A stretch of 64,000 bases of DNA from Pseudonocardia kujensis (GTDB lineage Bacteria > Actinomycetota > Actinomycetes > Mycobacteriales > Pseudonocardiaceae), in assembly GCF_021283305.1 (NCBI RefSeq), contig NZ_JAJSOK010000013.1:78434-142433 (forward strand). The letters are read 5' to 3'. The notes beneath the pieces are model-generated. The model made no database searches and was not told the origin of the DNA. It saw only the letters and a list, made by a program, of their open reading frames with translations. How positions within the stretch are numbered: the first letter of the stretch is position 1; each line of letters begins with the position of its first letter. Position numbers and translations under genes: made by a program. Shown one piece after another: positions 1-8,055 of the stretch.

Positions 1-687
1 GACGCCGAGATCGTGGTGGCGCACGAGAACACCCGGGCGCTGATCGCCGAGCGGGGCAAGCAGGACTGGGAGTCGGAGTTCGCGCGGATGCCGCGGCTGG
101 CCGAGGCCGCCGACTCGGTGCCCGGGCTGACCTGGCCGACGCTGACCTTCGCCGAGCGGCTCACCCTCGACCTGGGTGGTGGGCGCGGGGACCTGGTGTT
201 GCAGTACCACGGGCGGGGGCACACCGAGGGCGACCTGACCGCGTGGCTGCCGCGGCAGCGGATCCTGTTCGCCGGCGATCTCGTCGAGGCCGAGGCGGCG
301 CTCTACACCGGTGACGCCTTCCATCGGGACTGGGCGACGACCACCCTGGACCGGGTGCAGGCGCTCGGTGCGGAGCAGCTGGTCGGGGGCCGGGGCGCGG
401 TCACGCGGGGCCGGGCGGCCGTCGACGCGGCGATCGCGCAGACCCGCGGGTTCCTGCAGGTGATGCTCCGCGAGGTCGGTGGGGTGCAGCAGCGGGGTGG
501 GACGCTGAAGGAGGCGTTCGAGGCCACGCACGCCGCGTTGGTGGGCGACTACGGGCACTGGCCGATCTTCGAGCACTGCCTGCCGTTCGACGTCTCGCGG
601 CTGTGGGACGAGCTGTCCGGCGTCGAGCGCCCGGTCGTCTGGACCGCCGAGCGCGACCAGGAGGTCTGGGCCCAGCTGCAGGGGTGA
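1..687 (+). CDS. MBL-fold metallo-hydrolase, C-terminal part (5' end outside window)
   Basis: The reading frame is open from the first base, so the gene begins upstream of the window and only about 228 residues are visible. The visible part holds the second half of a metallo-beta-lactamase fold: a HGRGHTEGD segment (the third metal-binding histidine region) and FAGDLVEAEA (the bridging aspartate region). The first HxHxDH motif must lie upstream. The substrate cannot be read from this part. It runs in the same direction as the FAD monooxygenase and homogentisate dioxygenase genes that start 45 bp later, so it may belong to the same aromatic catabolic operon. Family assignment is fairly safe; function is unknown. 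Confidence 0.75.
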   Translation, partial: DAEIVVAHENTRALIAERGKQDWESEFARMPRLAEAADSVPGLTWPTLTFAERLTLDLGGGRGDLVLQYHGRGHTEGDLTAWLPRQRILFAGDLVEAEAALYTGDAFHRDWATTTLDRVQALGAEQLVGGRGAVTRGRAAVDAAIAQTRGFLQVMLREVGGVQQRGGTLKEAFEATHAALVGDYGHWPIFEHCLPFDVSRLWDELSGVERPVVWTAERDQEVWAQLQG

Positions 688-732
688 GCGCGGTCGCATC
701 GACCGCAGGACTCGCGACGACGGGAGTACCGC

Positions 733-2406
733 ATGACCACCGCACCTCGCCCGCGGAGCAGGGACCGGTCGGCGGGCGCCTGGCCCGCCGCGCCGGTGCT
801 CGTCCTGGGCGCCGGCCCGGTCGGACAGACCACCGCCCTGCTGCTGGCCCGCTGGGGCGTGCCGACGGTCGTGCTCGACCAGCGCCCCGAGCGGGACCGG
901 GTCGGGTCGAAGGCCATCTGTCAGCAGCGTGACGTGCTCGACGTCTGGGAGGCGGTCGGCGCCGGCCGGCGGATCGCCGCGGAGGGCGTCACCTGGACCA
1001 CCGCGCGCACCTTCCACCGCGACCGGGAGCTGTTCGCGACGGAGCTCGCCGAGCCCGGCCGCCCGGCGTTCCCGCCGTTCGTCAACATCTCCCAGACCCG
1101 CACCGAGGAGATCCTCGACGAGTGCATCGCCGCGGAACCCCTGGTGGACCTGCGCTGGGGGCACCGCGTCGTGCACGTCGAGCAGGACGACTCGGGGGTC
1201 CGCGTCCGCCTCGACGACGGCCGGGAGCTGCACGGCTCCTACCTCGTCGTCTGTGCCGGGGCCCGGAGCGACGAGCTGCGCCGGCTGCTCGGGGTGCGCT
1301 TCGACGGGCGCTCCTTCGACGACCGCTTCCTCATCTGCGACATCCGTGCGGACCTGCCCGGCCGGGCGAGCGAGCGGCGGTTCTACTTCGACCCGGAGTG
1401 GAACCCGGGCCGACAGGTGCTGATCCACCCGTGCCCGGACTCGACCTTCCGCATCGACTGGCAGGTCCCGGCCGGCTACGACCTGGACGACGAGGTCGCC
1501 TCAGGTGGGTTGGACGCCCGGATCCGGCAGATCGTCGGCGACCGGGACTACGAGCTCGTCTGGAAGTCGGTGTACCGCTTCCACTCCCGCGTGGTCGACC
1601 GGATGCGCTGCGGCCGGGTCCTCGTGGCCGGCGACGCGGCGCACCTCGTGTCGCCGTTCGGCGCGCGGGGCCTGAACTCCGGGGTCGGCGACGCCGAGAA
1701 CGCGGCCTGGAAGATCGCCTACGTCGGGCACGGCTGGGCCCCCGACGAGCTCCTGGAGAGCTACCACGCCGAGCGGCACGCCGCGGCCGTGGAGAACCTC
1801 GCGGTCACCACGGCGACCATGGACTTCCTGGTCCCGCCGGACGAGGACCGCGCGCGGCACCGCGCCGAGGTCCTGAGCCGCGCGGCGACCGACGCCGACG
1901 CCCGCGCCCGGGTCGACTCGGGCCGGTTGTCCGAGCCGTTCTGGTACGTCGACTCCCCGCTGACGACCGCGGACCCGCGGCGCCCGTTCGGCGGGCGGCC
2001 GCCGCGCGGGCAGGTCCCCCCGGCCGGGCCGGGGGTGCTGCTGCCCGACGCCCCGGTCGTCGTCGCCGGGAGCGCTGCCGGCGGCCGGGCCCGCGCGCTG
2101 GCCCGGGACGGGTTCCTGCTCCTGACCGGCGCCCGGGTCGACCACGCGGCGGCCACGCGGGCCGCCACGGCGGCGCACGGTCCGGTCCGGGTCCTCGCCC
2201 TGCCCGAGATCGACCTCGAGGGCACCCTCACCGCGACGCTCGAGGCGCGGCCCGACGAGGTGTGGGTCGTCCGTCCGGACGCCCACGTCGCCGCCGTCCT
2301 GGCCGACCCGACCGCCGCAGAGATCACCGGCGCGCTGCACCGCGCCGCCGCACACCCCGTGACCCGGGAGGAGAGCCACGATGGCGTTCTACAGGCGAGT
2401 CGGTGA
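733..2406 (+). CDS. FAD-dependent aromatic monooxygenase (PheA/TfdB/MhpA family)
   Basis: A 557-residue class A flavoprotein hydroxylase. The dinucleotide-binding motif GAGPVG is at residues 26-31, and the second FAD motif VAGDAAHLVSPFGARGLNSG is near residue 300. The C-terminal 150 residues match the length of the thioredoxin-like tail of phenol hydroxylase relatives. These enzymes use NAD(P)H and O2 to hydroxylate a phenolic ring. The homogentisate dioxygenase gene starts inside its last 26 bp, so the two are probably translated together. The context suggests that it feeds homogentisate, for example by 6-hydroxylation of 3-hydroxyphenylacetate. That substrate is inference; 3-(3-hydroxyphenyl)propionate-type substrates are an alternative. 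Confidence 0.85.
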   Translation: MTTAPRPRSRDRSAGAWPAAPVLVLGAGPVGQTTALLLARWGVPTVVLDQRPERDRVGSKAICQQRDVLDVWEAVGAGRRIAAEGVTWTTARTFHRDRELFATELAEPGRPAFPPFVNISQTRTEEILDECIAAEPLVDLRWGHRVVHVEQDDSGVRVRLDDGRELHGSYLVVCAGARSDELRRLLGVRFDGRSFDDRFLICDIRADLPGRASERRFYFDPEWNPGRQVLIHPCPDSTFRIDWQVPAGYDLDDEVASGGLDARIRQIVGDRDYELVWKSVYRFHSRVVDRMRCGRVLVAGDAAHLVSPFGARGLNSGVGDAENAAWKIAYVGHGWAPDELLESYHAERHAAAVENLAVTTATMDFLVPPDEDRARHRAEVLSRAATDADARARVDSGRLSEPFWYVDSPLTTADPRRPFGGRPPRGQVPPAGPGVLLPDAPVVVAGSAAGGRARALARDGFLLLTGARVDHAAATRAATAAHGPVRVLALPEIDLEGTLTATLEARPDEVWVVRPDAHVAAVLADPTAAEITGALHRAAAHPVTREESHDGVLQASR

Positions 2407-3592
2407 CGTCCCGCCCAAGCGGCACACCCAGCACCGGACCGCGGACGGCGGCCTGCACTACGAGGAGCTGATGGGGGAGGAGGGCTTCTCGTCGGACTCC
2501 TCGCTGCTCTACCACCTCGGGGTGCCGTCGGCGATCGTCGACGCCACGCCGTGGGAGCTGCCGGACCAGACGCTCACCGAGAACCGGCCGCTGATCCCGC
2601 GACACCTTGCGCTGCACCGGCTGACCGGCGACGACTGGAAGGCCGTGGACCCGGTGACGGGCCGGCGGCTGGTGCTGGGCAACGCGGACGTGCGGATCTC
2701 GTACGTGGTGGCGGGGGAGACGTCGCCGCTGTACCGCAACGCGGTGGGCGACGAGTGCGTGTACGTCGAGTCCGGCAGCGCGACGGTCGAGACGGTGTTC
2801 GGCGTGCTGCAGGCGGTGCAGGGCGACTACGTGCTGATCCCGCGCGCGACCACGCACCGATGGATCCCGACGGGCTCGGACCCGTTGCGGCTCTACGCGA
2901 TCGAGGCGAACTCGCACATCGCGCCGCCGAAGCGGTACCTGTCGCGCTTCGGGCAGCTGCTCGAGCACGCGCCGTACTGCGAGCGCGACCTGCACGGGCC
3001 GGCCGAGCCGTTCGTGGTCGAGGGCACCGAGGTGGAGGTGCTGGTCAAGCACCGCGGCTCTGCTCGATCATCTGGCAGCGGGATCACCGGCACCCGCTAC
3101 GTGTGCCCGACGCACCCGTTCGACGTGGTCGGCTGGGACGGCTGCCTGTACCCGTACACGTTCAACATCGCGGACTTCGAGCCGATCACCGGGCGGCTGC
3201 ACCAGCCGCCGCCCGTCCACCAGGTGTTCGAGGGCACCAACTTCGTGATCTGCAACTTCGTGCCGCGCAAGGTGGACTACCACCCGCTGTCGATCCCGGT
3301 GCCGTACTACCACTCCAACGTGGACTCGGACGAGATCATGTTCTACTGCGGCGGGAACTACGAGGCCCGCAAGGGATCCGGCATCGGGCAGGGCTCGATC
3401 AGCCTGCACCCCGGCGGGCACTCCCACGGCCCGCAGCCGGGTGCGGTCGAGCGGTCGCTGGGCGTCGAGTTCTTCGACGAGCTGGCGGTCATGGTGGACA
3501 CGTTCCGGCCGATGGAGCTGGGCGAGGGCGGCATCGCGGCCGAGGACGACGCCTACGCGTGGACCTGGGCGGGCCGCGGGCCGGCGTCATGA
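2381..3592 (+). CDS. hmgA: Homogentisate 1,2-dioxygenase
   Basis: A 403-residue cupin-type extradiol dioxygenase that opens the ring of homogentisate to maleylacetoacetate. The C-terminal half carries the family block with HPFDVVGWDG (245-254), HQPPPVHQVFEG (274-285), YYHSN with H311, E318, and HPGGHSHGP with H347/H349, the likely Fe(II) ligands. The ATG lies 26 bp inside the upstream monooxygenase gene behind a GGAGGAG ribosome site. A serine-rich stretch at residues 227-234 looks like a short insertion compared with relatives, but the frame is intact. It overlaps the next gene by ATGA. Together with the fumarylacetoacetase it defines the homogentisate pathway. Confidence 0.92.
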   Translation: MAFYRRVGDVPPKRHTQHRTADGGLHYEELMGEEGFSSDSSLLYHLGVPSAIVDATPWELPDQTLTENRPLIPRHLALHRLTGDDWKAVDPVTGRRLVLGNADVRISYVVAGETSPLYRNAVGDECVYVESGSATVETVFGVLQAVQGDYVLIPRATTHRWIPTGSDPLRLYAIEANSHIAPPKRYLSRFGQLLEHAPYCERDLHGPAEPFVVEGTEVEVLVKHRGSARSSGSGITGTRYVCPTHPFDVVGWDGCLYPYTFNIADFEPITGRLHQPPPVHQVFEGTNFVICNFVPRKVDYHPLSIPVPYYHSNVDSDEIMFYCGGNYEARKGSGIGQGSISLHPGGHSHGPQPGAVERSLGVEFFDELAVMVDTFRPMELGEGGIAAEDDAYAWTWAGRGPAS

Positions 3593-4440
3593 CCGCTCGG
3601 GTCCCCGCGCTCGTCGCGGGTCTGTGCGACGACGCCGCGGTCTTCCCGCCGGGTCTGGCCCCGTTGCCCGACGCGGTGCGGGCCCACCGGGAGCGGCAGG
3701 ACACCTGGTACGCGGGGCTCGTCGGGCCGCTGGTGCTGGGGGCCGCCGCGCTGCCGCAGCTGGGTGCGCTGCTCGCGCCGGGCGAACGGCTGCCGCTCTC
3801 GGTCACCCTGCCGGGCGGGCCGGCGGGCCTGCCCGCGGTGCTGGCGGGGTGCGCGCGGCTCCCCGTGGAGCTGCGCTCGGTCGAGGTCGCGGTACCGGAG
3901 GCCATGGCGCCCGCGCAGTTCCTGGACCTGCTCGCCGCGGGCCCGGAGCGGTCCGGCGACCTCGACGTGTACGTCGAGGTGCCCCGTGACCGGCGGCGCG
4001 GCGCGGTGCTCGAGGCGCTCCCCGGTCGCTACCGGGCCAAGTTCCGCACCGGAGGCGTCCGGGCCGACCTCCACCCGGACGAGGCCGAGCTGGCCGCCGC
4101 GGTCGCCGCGGTCGTCGGGGCGCGAGTGCCCTTCAAGGCCACCGCCGGGCTGCACCACGCCGTGCGCAACACCGACCCGCGGACCGGGTTCGAGCAGCAC
4201 GGCTTCCTCAACCTCCTGCTCGCCACGGACGCCCTGGTCCGCGGCGGGACCGAGGCGGACGCCCGCGCACTGCTCGCCGAGCGCGACGGGGCCGTCGTCG
4301 CCGACCGGGTCCGATCCGTGGGCCCGGAGGTGCGGGCCCTGTTCACGTCGTTCGGCACCTGCAGCATCACCGAGCCACGCGACGAGCTGGTCGATCTCGG
4401 CGTGCTGGCCGCGCCCCTCCCGGAAGGAGTGCGTTCGTGA
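3589..4440 (+). CDS. Uncharacterised protein of the homogentisate cluster
   Basis: A 283-residue soluble protein without a signal peptide or membrane segment. I recognise it as a widespread actinobacterial hypothetical family, but no function is known to me. It begins with a conserved-looking DDAAVFPPGLAPLPDAV segment. Later it has KFRTGG (near 151-156) and a polar FKATAGLHHAVRNTDP segment (near 180-196) that looks like an active site. The alternating hydrophobic strands would fit an alpha/beta barrel, which is inference. ATGA overlaps on the upstream side and GTGA on the downstream side place it between hmgA and fahA. The usual third enzyme of this pathway, maleylacetoacetate isomerase, is missing here, so a role in that step is possible but unproven. 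Confidence 0.85.
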   Translation: MTARVPALVAGLCDDAAVFPPGLAPLPDAVRAHRERQDTWYAGLVGPLVLGAAALPQLGALLAPGERLPLSVTLPGGPAGLPAVLAGCARLPVELRSVEVAVPEAMAPAQFLDLLAAGPERSGDLDVYVEVPRDRRRGAVLEALPGRYRAKFRTGGVRADLHPDEAELAAAVAAVVGARVPFKATAGLHHAVRNTDPRTGFEQHGFLNLLLATDALVRGGTEADARALLAERDGAVVADRVRSVGPEVRALFTSFGTCSITEPRDELVDLGVLAAPLPEGVRS

Positions 4441-5609
4441 GTGTCGTCGAGGTCCCGGCGGGCTCGCCGTTCGGGCCGGAGAACCTGCCCTACGGGGTCT
4501 TCTCCGTCGCCGGCGGCCGCCGCCGGGTCGGGGTGCGGCTGGGTGACAGCGTGATCGACCTCGCGGTGCTGCTCGAGGACGAGGTCTTCGCCGCCCCGTC
4601 GCTGAACCCGTTCCTGACGCAGGGGCCGGAGCGGTGGGCGCAGGTCCGCGAGCGGATCACCGCGCTCGTCGCGAGGGACGTGCCCGGTCCTGCCGTCCGT
4701 CCGGTCCGGGACGTGACGCTGCACCTGCCGTTCGAGGTCGCCGACTACGTGGACTTCTACGCCTCCGAGCACCACGCGTCGAACCTCGGGCGGTTGTTCC
4801 GGCCCGACGCCGAGCCGCTGATGCCGAACTGGAAGCACCTGCCGGTCGGGTACCACGGCCGGGCGGGCACCGTGGTCGTGTCCGGGACCGAGATCGTGCG
4901 GCCGTGCGGGCAGCGCAAGGCACCCGACGAGGCCGCGCCCTCGTTCGGCCCGTCGCGGCGGCTGGACATCGAGGCGGAGCTGGGGTTCGTCGTCGGCGTC
5001 GGGTCGGAGCTCGGCGGCCGGGTCGGGGTGGACGAGTTCGCGCGGCACGTGTTCGGGGCGGTGCTGGTCAACGACTGGTCGGCCCGCGACATCCAGGCCT
5101 GGGAGTACGTGCCGCTGGGCCCGCACCTGGGCAAGAGCTTCGCCACCTCGGTCTCGCCGTGGGTGGTGCCGCTCGCCGCGCTGGAGGCGGCACGGGTGCC
5201 GCTGCCGGGACAGGACCCGCAGCCGCTGGAGTACCTGCGCGGCGGCGAGGACTGGGGCCTGGACGTCGAGTTCGTCGTGGAGTGGAACGGCGAGGAGGTG
5301 TCCCGGCCCCCGTACCGGGAGATGTACTGGTCGCCGGCGCAGATGCTGGCGCACATGACCGTGAACGGGGCGTCGGCCCGGACCGGGGACCTGTTCGCGT
5401 CGGGCACGATCTCGGGGCCGGGGCGCCGTCAGCGCGGCGCGTTCATCGAGCTGACCTGGGGCGGGCGGGAGCCGGTCGTGGTCAAGGGTGAGGAACGGAC
5501 CTTCCTGCTCGACGGCGACGAGGTCACCCTCTCGGCCACCGCCCCGGGGCCGGACGGTTCCCGTATCGGGTTCGGCGAGGTCACGGGCCGAATCACCCCG
5601 GCCCGCTGA
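4437..5609 (+). CDS. fahA: Fumarylacetoacetase
   Basis: A 390-residue hydrolase that splits fumarylacetoacetate into fumarate and acetoacetate, the last step of homogentisate breakdown. The catalytic residues known from mouse FAH are present: D106 in DYVDFYAS, H113 in EHHASN, E179 and E181 in DIEAELGF, D213 in VNDWSARD and K233 in LGKSF. The N-terminal SH3-like domain occupies about the first 100 residues. The GTG start overlaps the previous stop as GTGA and is preceded by GGAAGGAG. Some family members accept the maleyl isomer directly, which is one way a pathway without an isomerase could work. Confidence 0.93.
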   Translation: MSVVEVPAGSPFGPENLPYGVFSVAGGRRRVGVRLGDSVIDLAVLLEDEVFAAPSLNPFLTQGPERWAQVRERITALVARDVPGPAVRPVRDVTLHLPFEVADYVDFYASEHHASNLGRLFRPDAEPLMPNWKHLPVGYHGRAGTVVVSGTEIVRPCGQRKAPDEAAPSFGPSRRLDIEAELGFVVGVGSELGGRVGVDEFARHVFGAVLVNDWSARDIQAWEYVPLGPHLGKSFATSVSPWVVPLAALEAARVPLPGQDPQPLEYLRGGEDWGLDVEFVVEWNGEEVSRPPYREMYWSPAQMLAHMTVNGASARTGDLFASGTISGPGRRQRGAFIELTWGGREPVVVKGEERTFLLDGDEVTLSATAPGPDGSRIGFGEVTGRITPAR

Positions 5610-6079
5610 CGGCGCTCACGCACTGCTGCCGACCCCGACGTGCCTGGCTACCGACCGTCACCGAGCTAACACACGGCACGGTCGGGACGAGGGTCATCAC
5701 GAGCGGGCGGCGCCCAGAAGGGGGGTCCGGGCGCCGCTCGATCGCCTGCACCGGGAGTGCCGGGGCCGCACCGGCAGTCCCGTGAACCGGCAGTACGGGA
5801 GCGGGAACCGCTGGCGCGAGCGAGCGTCCGACCCTGCGCTGCCCCACCGACGACAGGCGAGGGGCTCCGCCGAACGCGCCGCGATCGCGATTCGGTGGCC
5901 TGGTGCTCGCCGGCCGACGGGCCACGCGGACAGGTTCTCGACGACCAGGGCGCCCTCGCCCGGTACCCGTCTGGCGACCCCCGACCCCACCCGAGGAACC
6001 CCGACCCCCCCGCGACCGACCTGGACGAGCCATCGCCGTTCTGACCGGGGTCGGGACGGAGTCGGGACGGAGCGGAGCG
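5610..6079. other. Intergenic region between convergent genes
   Basis: About 470 bp between fahA and the convergent LLM oxidoreductase gene. Apart from the hairpin at 5707-5737, I see no open frame with a credible ribosome site or a recognisable protein family, no RNA gene and no clear repeat. Long open frames run across it on the minus strand, but their composition (Arg and Pro runs) is that of GC-driven noise. Confidence 0.5.
5707..5737. terminator. GC-rich hairpin downstream of fahA
   Basis: A perfect 9-bp stem, GCGGCGCCC at 5707-5715 pairing with GGGCGCCGC at 5729-5737, around a 13-nt loop. It lies about 100 bp after the fumarylacetoacetase stop. No T-run follows, as is common in high-GC actinobacteria. 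A terminator role is inference. Confidence 0.35.
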
Positions 6080-6979
6080 CTACCCGCGCCGCTCCGCCTC
6101 GACCAGCTCCCGTGTGCGCGGGGCGACCTCGTGGGCGTAGCGCTCCAGGGTGGCCCGGTCGTCGGACTGGAGGAGGAAGCCGGAGACACCCTCGGCGAGG
6201 GCGAGGTCGGCGAGCTCCTGCGCCCACTGCTCGGGCGGCCCGACGAGCAGGCCGCCACCGGTCTGCGCGAACCGGCCCTCGACGTTGAGCAGCCGCCGGA
6301 CCGCGGCCGGATCGCGTCCGGCCGTCGCGGCGCCCTCGTCGATCAGGGCGGTCATCGCGGTGCGGGAGGCGGGGCCTTCCGGCAGGTAGGAGAGTGTCGG
6401 GAGCCAGCCGTCGGCGAGGCGGCCGACGAGCCGGAGCATCCGGGGGCCGTAGGCGCCGATCCAGATGCCGATGTCGTGGGCGGGCGCCGGGCCCCGCTTG
6501 GCCCCGGCGACGCGGTGGAACTCGCCGTCGACCCGGACGCCGCCGCGCTCGTCGGCGGCCCAGATGCCGCGCAGGATCGCGATCGCCTCCTCGAGGGCCT
6601 GCACGGCCTGGCCCGGAGCGAGCCGGGGGCCGCCCATCGCCTCGATGGCGTCCCAGAAGCTGCCCGCGCCGAGGCCGAGCTCGAGGCGGCCGCCGCTCAG
6701 CCGGTCGAGGCTCGCGGCGCTGCGGGCGAGGACGGCGGGCGGGCGGAGCGGGAGGTTGAGCACGTCGCCGGTGAGCCGGATGCGCTCGGTCCGGGCGGCG
6801 ACGACGGACATCAGCGTCCAGGTGTCGAGGAACTGCGGCAGGTACGGATGGTCCTGGAAGGCGACCAGGTCCAGGCCGGCGCGGTCGGCCGCCACCGCCA
6901 GGTCCACGGCCTGGCCGGGCGGGTCCGCGACCGGCGTCACGAAGCAGCCGAAGAGCAGGTCGTGTCGGTAGTCGGGCAC
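6080..6979 (-). CDS. LLM class flavin-dependent oxidoreductase
   Basis: A 299-residue luciferase-like monooxygenase or dehydrogenase of the bacterial luciferase superfamily, probably using F420 or FMN. Typical family blocks are FQDHPYLPQF near residues 41-50, the LDRLSGGRLELGLGAGSFWD segment near 90-110, and a C-terminal VGPPEQWAQEL segment. It starts with GTG. The region upstream is short and the gene appears to be transcribed alone. Substrate is unknown. It is convergent with the homogentisate operon, so no functional link is implied. Confidence 0.85.
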   Translation of the reverse strand: MPDYRHDLLFGCFVTPVADPPGQAVDLAVAADRAGLDLVAFQDHPYLPQFLDTWTLMSVVAARTERIRLTGDVLNLPLRPPAVLARSAASLDRLSGGRLELGLGAGSFWDAIEAMGGPRLAPGQAVQALEEAIAILRGIWAADERGGVRVDGEFHRVAGAKRGPAPAHDIGIWIGAYGPRMLRLVGRLADGWLPTLSYLPEGPASRTAMTALIDEGAATAGRDPAAVRRLLNVEGRFAQTGGGLLVGPPEQWAQELADLALAEGVSGFLLQSDDRATLERYAHEVAPRTRELVEAERRG

Positions 6980-7090
6980 ACGTCGAGGGTGGAGGCGGAC
7001 GTCCCGGCGGGCAAGGGGCCGCGGCAGGGCGAGGAGAGGCGGGGCGTGCGGGCGCGACGCAGCCCCGCCGCCCCCGCCGCAGCGGCGCCG

Positions 7091-7294
7091 TCAGCCGCGG
7101 ACGCCCTGCCGCACCCAGGCGACGGCGTCGGACACGCGCACCCCGCGCGGCCGCCAGCCGAGCCGGCTGCAGAGGTCCTGGAAGGCCTCGGGGGTCAGGG
7201 CGTGCCGGACCTGCAGGCTCCTCACCTGGTCGACGAGCTGTGCCGGGGCGCCGTGGGTGTTGAGGTACTCGACGAGCTGGGGCAGCGTGTGCAC
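7091..7294 (-). CDS. Small uncharacterised protein, 67 aa
   Basis: A 67-residue open frame starting at GTG 7294, four bases after a strong GGAGG ribosome site. The sequence is well balanced and non-repetitive (for example LPQLVEYLNTHGAPAQLVDQ), unlike the Arg/Pro-rich noise around it. Predicted as a small helical cytosolic protein, with a possible DNA- or protein-binding role suggested only by GWRPRGVRVSDAVAWV near the C-terminus. It overlaps the 3' end of the preceding membrane protein gene by about 70 bp. I do not recognise a family. Confidence 0.6.
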   Translation of the reverse strand: MHTLPQLVEYLNTHGAPAQLVDQVRSLQVRHALTPEAFQDLCSRLGWRPRGVRVSDAVAWVRQGVRG

Positions 7295-7800
7295 GGATCC
7301 TCCTTCGGGGGAGCGTCTCGGGCGCCGGGTCCGGCGCCGGGGAGAACACTGCGGTCCGGGCCGAGGAGCGGGCTGTGCGCGACGTGTCCGAGCACTGTGA
7401 GGACCCCGCCGGGCCGGGCGCCGGTCCGGTACGCCCGCAGGACCGCGGCGAGCCCGCGGAACACCAGCGCGGCGCCGACCACGACCACGAGGGCGCGCAG
7501 GTCGGCGGGGCCGGTCTGCAGCTCGCCGAGCCGGTGCGCGGAGAAGCCGTCGTAGACCGCCCAGCCGACGGCGCCCGCCACGGCGGCGCCGGCCGTGGAC
7601 GTCGCGGTCGCGACGAGGCCCGCGGCGAGGGCGGCGAGCACCAGCCCGCCGACGCCGACGCCAACGCCGACGTCGGCCGGGTCGCAGGCCCAGGCGACCA
7701 CCTGCGCCCCCACGGCGGCCGGCACGCCGAGGAGCAGCCCGCCGGCGCACCCGGGCGGGCCGGAGGGAGGAGCGGCACGGTGCCTGCGACTCTGCAGCAT
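7222..7800 (-). CDS. Putative small membrane protein
   Basis: A 192-residue frame with at least three hydrophobic stretches, roughly residues 18-35, 45-75 and 105-120, and a Pro/Ser/Thr-rich C-terminal tail. The hydrophobic part looks real. The last 24 residues overlap the well-supported small gene at 7091-7294, so the true 3' end may have been moved by a frameshift, or the overlap is genuine. There is no good ribosome site at ATG 7800, so the start is uncertain. No family recognised. Confidence 0.45.
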   Translation of the reverse strand: MLQSRRHRAAPPSGPPGCAGGLLLGVPAAVGAQVVAWACDPADVGVGVGVGGLVLAALAAGLVATATSTAGAAVAGAVGWAVYDGFSAHRLGELQTGPADLRALVVVVGAALVFRGLAAVLRAYRTGARPGGVLTVLGHVAHSPLLGPDRSVLPGAGPGARDAPPKEDPCTRCPSSSSTSTPTAPRHSSSTR

Positions 7801-8055
7801 GCCGCGAGCCTGCTGCGGCGCGCGGCCACGGGGCCGGTTCCTGACACGATGTTGACGCGCGGCGCGCGAATCCGAACGCGGTCGTGGCGCGCAGTCCTCG
7901 ACCGGAGCCCCGGACGCCCCGCCGAGGACGGCGAGGACGGCGAGGAAGACGAGGACCCCGACAGCCGCAGTCGATCTCGGGTGATCGGGACGATTCTCCT
8001 GAGGTGCGGCCGGGGTTCACCGGGCGGTCAGGTCACCGCGCAATCGTCGTCGTCC

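Noticed and set aside
3055..3085. Frameshift or insertion in homogentisate dioxygenase
   Set aside because: A serine-rich stretch differs from what I expect of relatives, but the frame is continuous and the conserved blocks on both sides are intact, so I treat it as a small insertion.
7900..8010. Minus-strand LAVLAVLAVL hydrophobic stretch upstream of the alkaline phosphatase
   Set aside because: It comes from a 9-bp GCCGTCCTC-type repeat, has no start codon or ribosome site, and is in the promoter region of the phosphatase.
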